From positions 1,532-53,494 of the forward strand of contig CAJULU010000018.1 in the NCBI GenBank assembly GCA_910587575.1: a DNA stretch of 51,963 nucleotides, in the 5' to 3' direction. Positions 50,788 to 51,963 of this stretch are shown piece after piece. The translations under genes and the position numbers were made by a program. How positions within the stretch are numbered: the first letter of the stretch is position 1; the number at the start of each line of letters is the position of its first letter. The notes beneath the pieces are model-generated. The model ran no database searches. It was not told the origin of the DNA and was given only the letters and a program-made list of their open reading frames with translations. The DNA is from an uncultured Dorea sp. (GTDB taxonomy: Bacteria > Bacillota > Clostridia > Lachnospirales > Lachnospiraceae).

Positions 50788-51963
50788 ATGAAGATAGCAG
50801 TAGCAGGAACAGGGTATGTAGGTCTTTCGATTGCGACCCTGTTGGCACAAAACCATGAAGTAACGGCCGTGGACATTATCCCGGAGAAGGTGGAGATGAT
50901 TAACCGCAGGGAGTCTCCGATTCAGGATGAATATATTGAGAAATATCTTTCAGAAAAAGATCTGAATCTGACGGCAACGCTGGATGCGCAGGCTGCATAT
51001 ACGGATGCGGATTTTGTGGTCATAGCGGCGCCTACCAACTATGACAGTAAGAAGAATTTCTTCGATACAGGAGCAGTGGAATCCGTGATCCAGCAGGCAA
51101 TCCAGTATAACCCGGATGCGGTCCAGGTGATCAAGTCCACCATCCCCGTAGGATTTACGGCTTCTGTCCGGGAGAAATATCATTGTGACAATATTATTTT
51201 CAGCCCGGAGTTTCTGCGGGAGTCCAAGGCTCTTTATGACAATCTTTATCCCAGCCGGATTATCGTGGGAACGGATGTGATGAATGCCCGACTGGTGAAG
51301 GCGGCCAATACATTTGCGTCTCTGCTGAAAGAAGGGGCCATTAAGGAAGAGATCGATACGCTGGTTATGGGCTTTACGGAGGCGGAGGCAGTGAAATTAT
51401 TTGCCAATACCTACCTTGCCCTCAGGGTGTCATACTTCAACGAACTGGACACTTATGCCCAGATGAAAGGACTGAATACGAAACAGATTATTGAGGGCGT
51501 GTGCCTTGATCCCCGGATCGGCACGCACTATAATAATCCTTCCTTCGGGTACGGCGGTTACTGTCTGCCGAAGGATACGAAACAGCTTCTGGCCAATTAT
51601 GCGGACGTGCCCCAGAACATGATGTCTGCAATCGTGGAAAGCAACCGTACGAGGAAGGATTTCATTGCAGACTGCGTGCTGGAAATTGCCGGCGGTTATG
51701 GGGCGAATGGAGAATACAGCGCTGTGATGGAGGGGGAGGTGGTTGTCGGTGTGTACCGGCTGACCATGAAGTCCAATTCCGATAATTTCCGTCAGAGTTC
51801 CATTCAGGGCGTGATGAAGAGGATCAAGGCAAAGGGAGCAACGGTTGTGATTTATGAGCCGTCACTGGCGGATGGAAGCACGTTCTTTGGAAGTAAGGTG
51901 GTGAATGACCTTGAGAAATTCAAGGAGATGAGCCAGGCGATCGTTGCCAACAGGTACGATTCC
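50788..51963 (+). CDS. ugd: UDP-glucose 6-dehydrogenase (cut by window end)
   Basis: The 392 codons present are open to the window end. The N-terminal Rossmann motif is MKIAVAGTGYVGLS (G7, G9, G12). VIAAPTNYD and VIKSTIPVGFT follow, then FSPEFLRESKALYDN, the helix VKLFANTYLALRVSYFNELD and the catalytic GYGGYCLPKD (Cys259). It oxidises UDP-glucose to UDP-glucuronate in two NAD+ steps for polysaccharide synthesis. The ATG at 50788 follows AAAGGTG. A short hairpin CCGGAC/GTCCGG (50735-50758) lies between it and the DUF1015 gene. Confidence 0.93.
   Translation, partial: MKIAVAGTGYVGLSIATLLAQNHEVTAVDIIPEKVEMINRRESPIQDEYIEKYLSEKDLNLTATLDAQAAYTDADFVVIAAPTNYDSKKNFFDTGAVESVIQQAIQYNPDAVQVIKSTIPVGFTASVREKYHCDNIIFSPEFLRESKALYDNLYPSRIIVGTDVMNARLVKAANTFASLLKEGAIKEEIDTLVMGFTEAEAVKLFANTYLALRVSYFNELDTYAQMKGLNTKQIIEGVCLDPRIGTHYNNPSFGYGGYCLPKDTKQLLANYADVPQNMMSAIVESNRTRKDFIADCVLEIAGGYGANGEYSAVMEGEVVVGVYRLTMKSNSDNFRQSSIQGVMKRIKAKGATVVIYEPSLADGSTFFGSKVVNDLEKFKEMSQAIVANRYDS

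Noticed and set aside
1..51963. CRISPR arrays, insertion sequences or prophage genes
   Set aside because: No regularly spaced direct repeats, transposases, integrases or phage structural genes were seen on reading the window.

Overview
The window looks like a chromosomal segment of a Gram-positive, endospore-forming anaerobe of the Clostridia, most likely family Lachnospiraceae. The indicators are near-50% GC DNA, strong AGGAGG-type ribosome binding sites, SpoVT, a SCIFF peptide with its radical SAM maturase next to a fused SecDF, an oxygen-independent HemZ, a GGGtGRT protein, and Rel-apt-hisS-aspS housekeeping gene order. I cannot name a genus from the sequence alone. No rRNA, CRISPR array, prophage or intact insertion sequence is visible. 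One tRNA gene is present.

Layout. 1-2.5 kb: the end of an MscS channel, tRNA-Thr(CGT), and an NifU-like scaffold/GGGtGRT gene pair. 2.5-7 kb: a decayed nucleotidyltransferase fragment, a two-ATPase/one-permease ABC system, an S1 protein and a small coiled-coil protein. 7-15.3 kb: a sugar-acid catabolic island with two DUF1537 four-carbon acid sugar kinases, a GarR/LtnD-like dehydrogenase, PdxA2 and a GntP permease, bracketed by a GntR and a DeoR regulator with recognisable operator-like sites at the two promoters. 15.3-19.2 kb: a TruA-like protein lacking the canonical catalytic Asp, a thioesterase, an overlapping methionine-rich unknown pair, a 45-residue small protein and a Na+/H+ antiporter. 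19.3-26.2 kb: spoVT, a TIGR04086-type membrane protein, SCIFF peptide, SCIFF maturase, secDF and recJ.

26.2-35.5 kb: a PelD-like degenerate GGDEF protein on the minus strand, then apt, rel, an MBL hydrolase, hemZ, hisS and aspS. 35.6-41.5 kb: a chemotaxis receptor, a second ABC exporter (minus strand), endonuclease IV and TrmO. 41.5-45.1 kb: a copper module in which CsoR has a textbook operator in its own promoter, and CopA carries a C-terminal CopZ-like domain preceded by an internal ribosome binding site. 45.1-52 kb: a cytoplasmic ParB-like/BMP fusion with a linked metallophosphoesterase, cardiolipin synthase, a frameshifted DUF1015 gene and the beginning of UDP-glucose dehydrogenase.

The best candidates for new biology are the ParB-BMP/phosphoesterase pair with its inverted-repeat promoter, the nested copZ inside copA, the dual-regulator four-carbon acid sugar locus without the usual isomerase and decarboxylase, the TruA-like protein with Glu for Asp, and the PelD-like putative c-di-GMP receptor. 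All functions are inferred from reading the sequence; no database search was possible.
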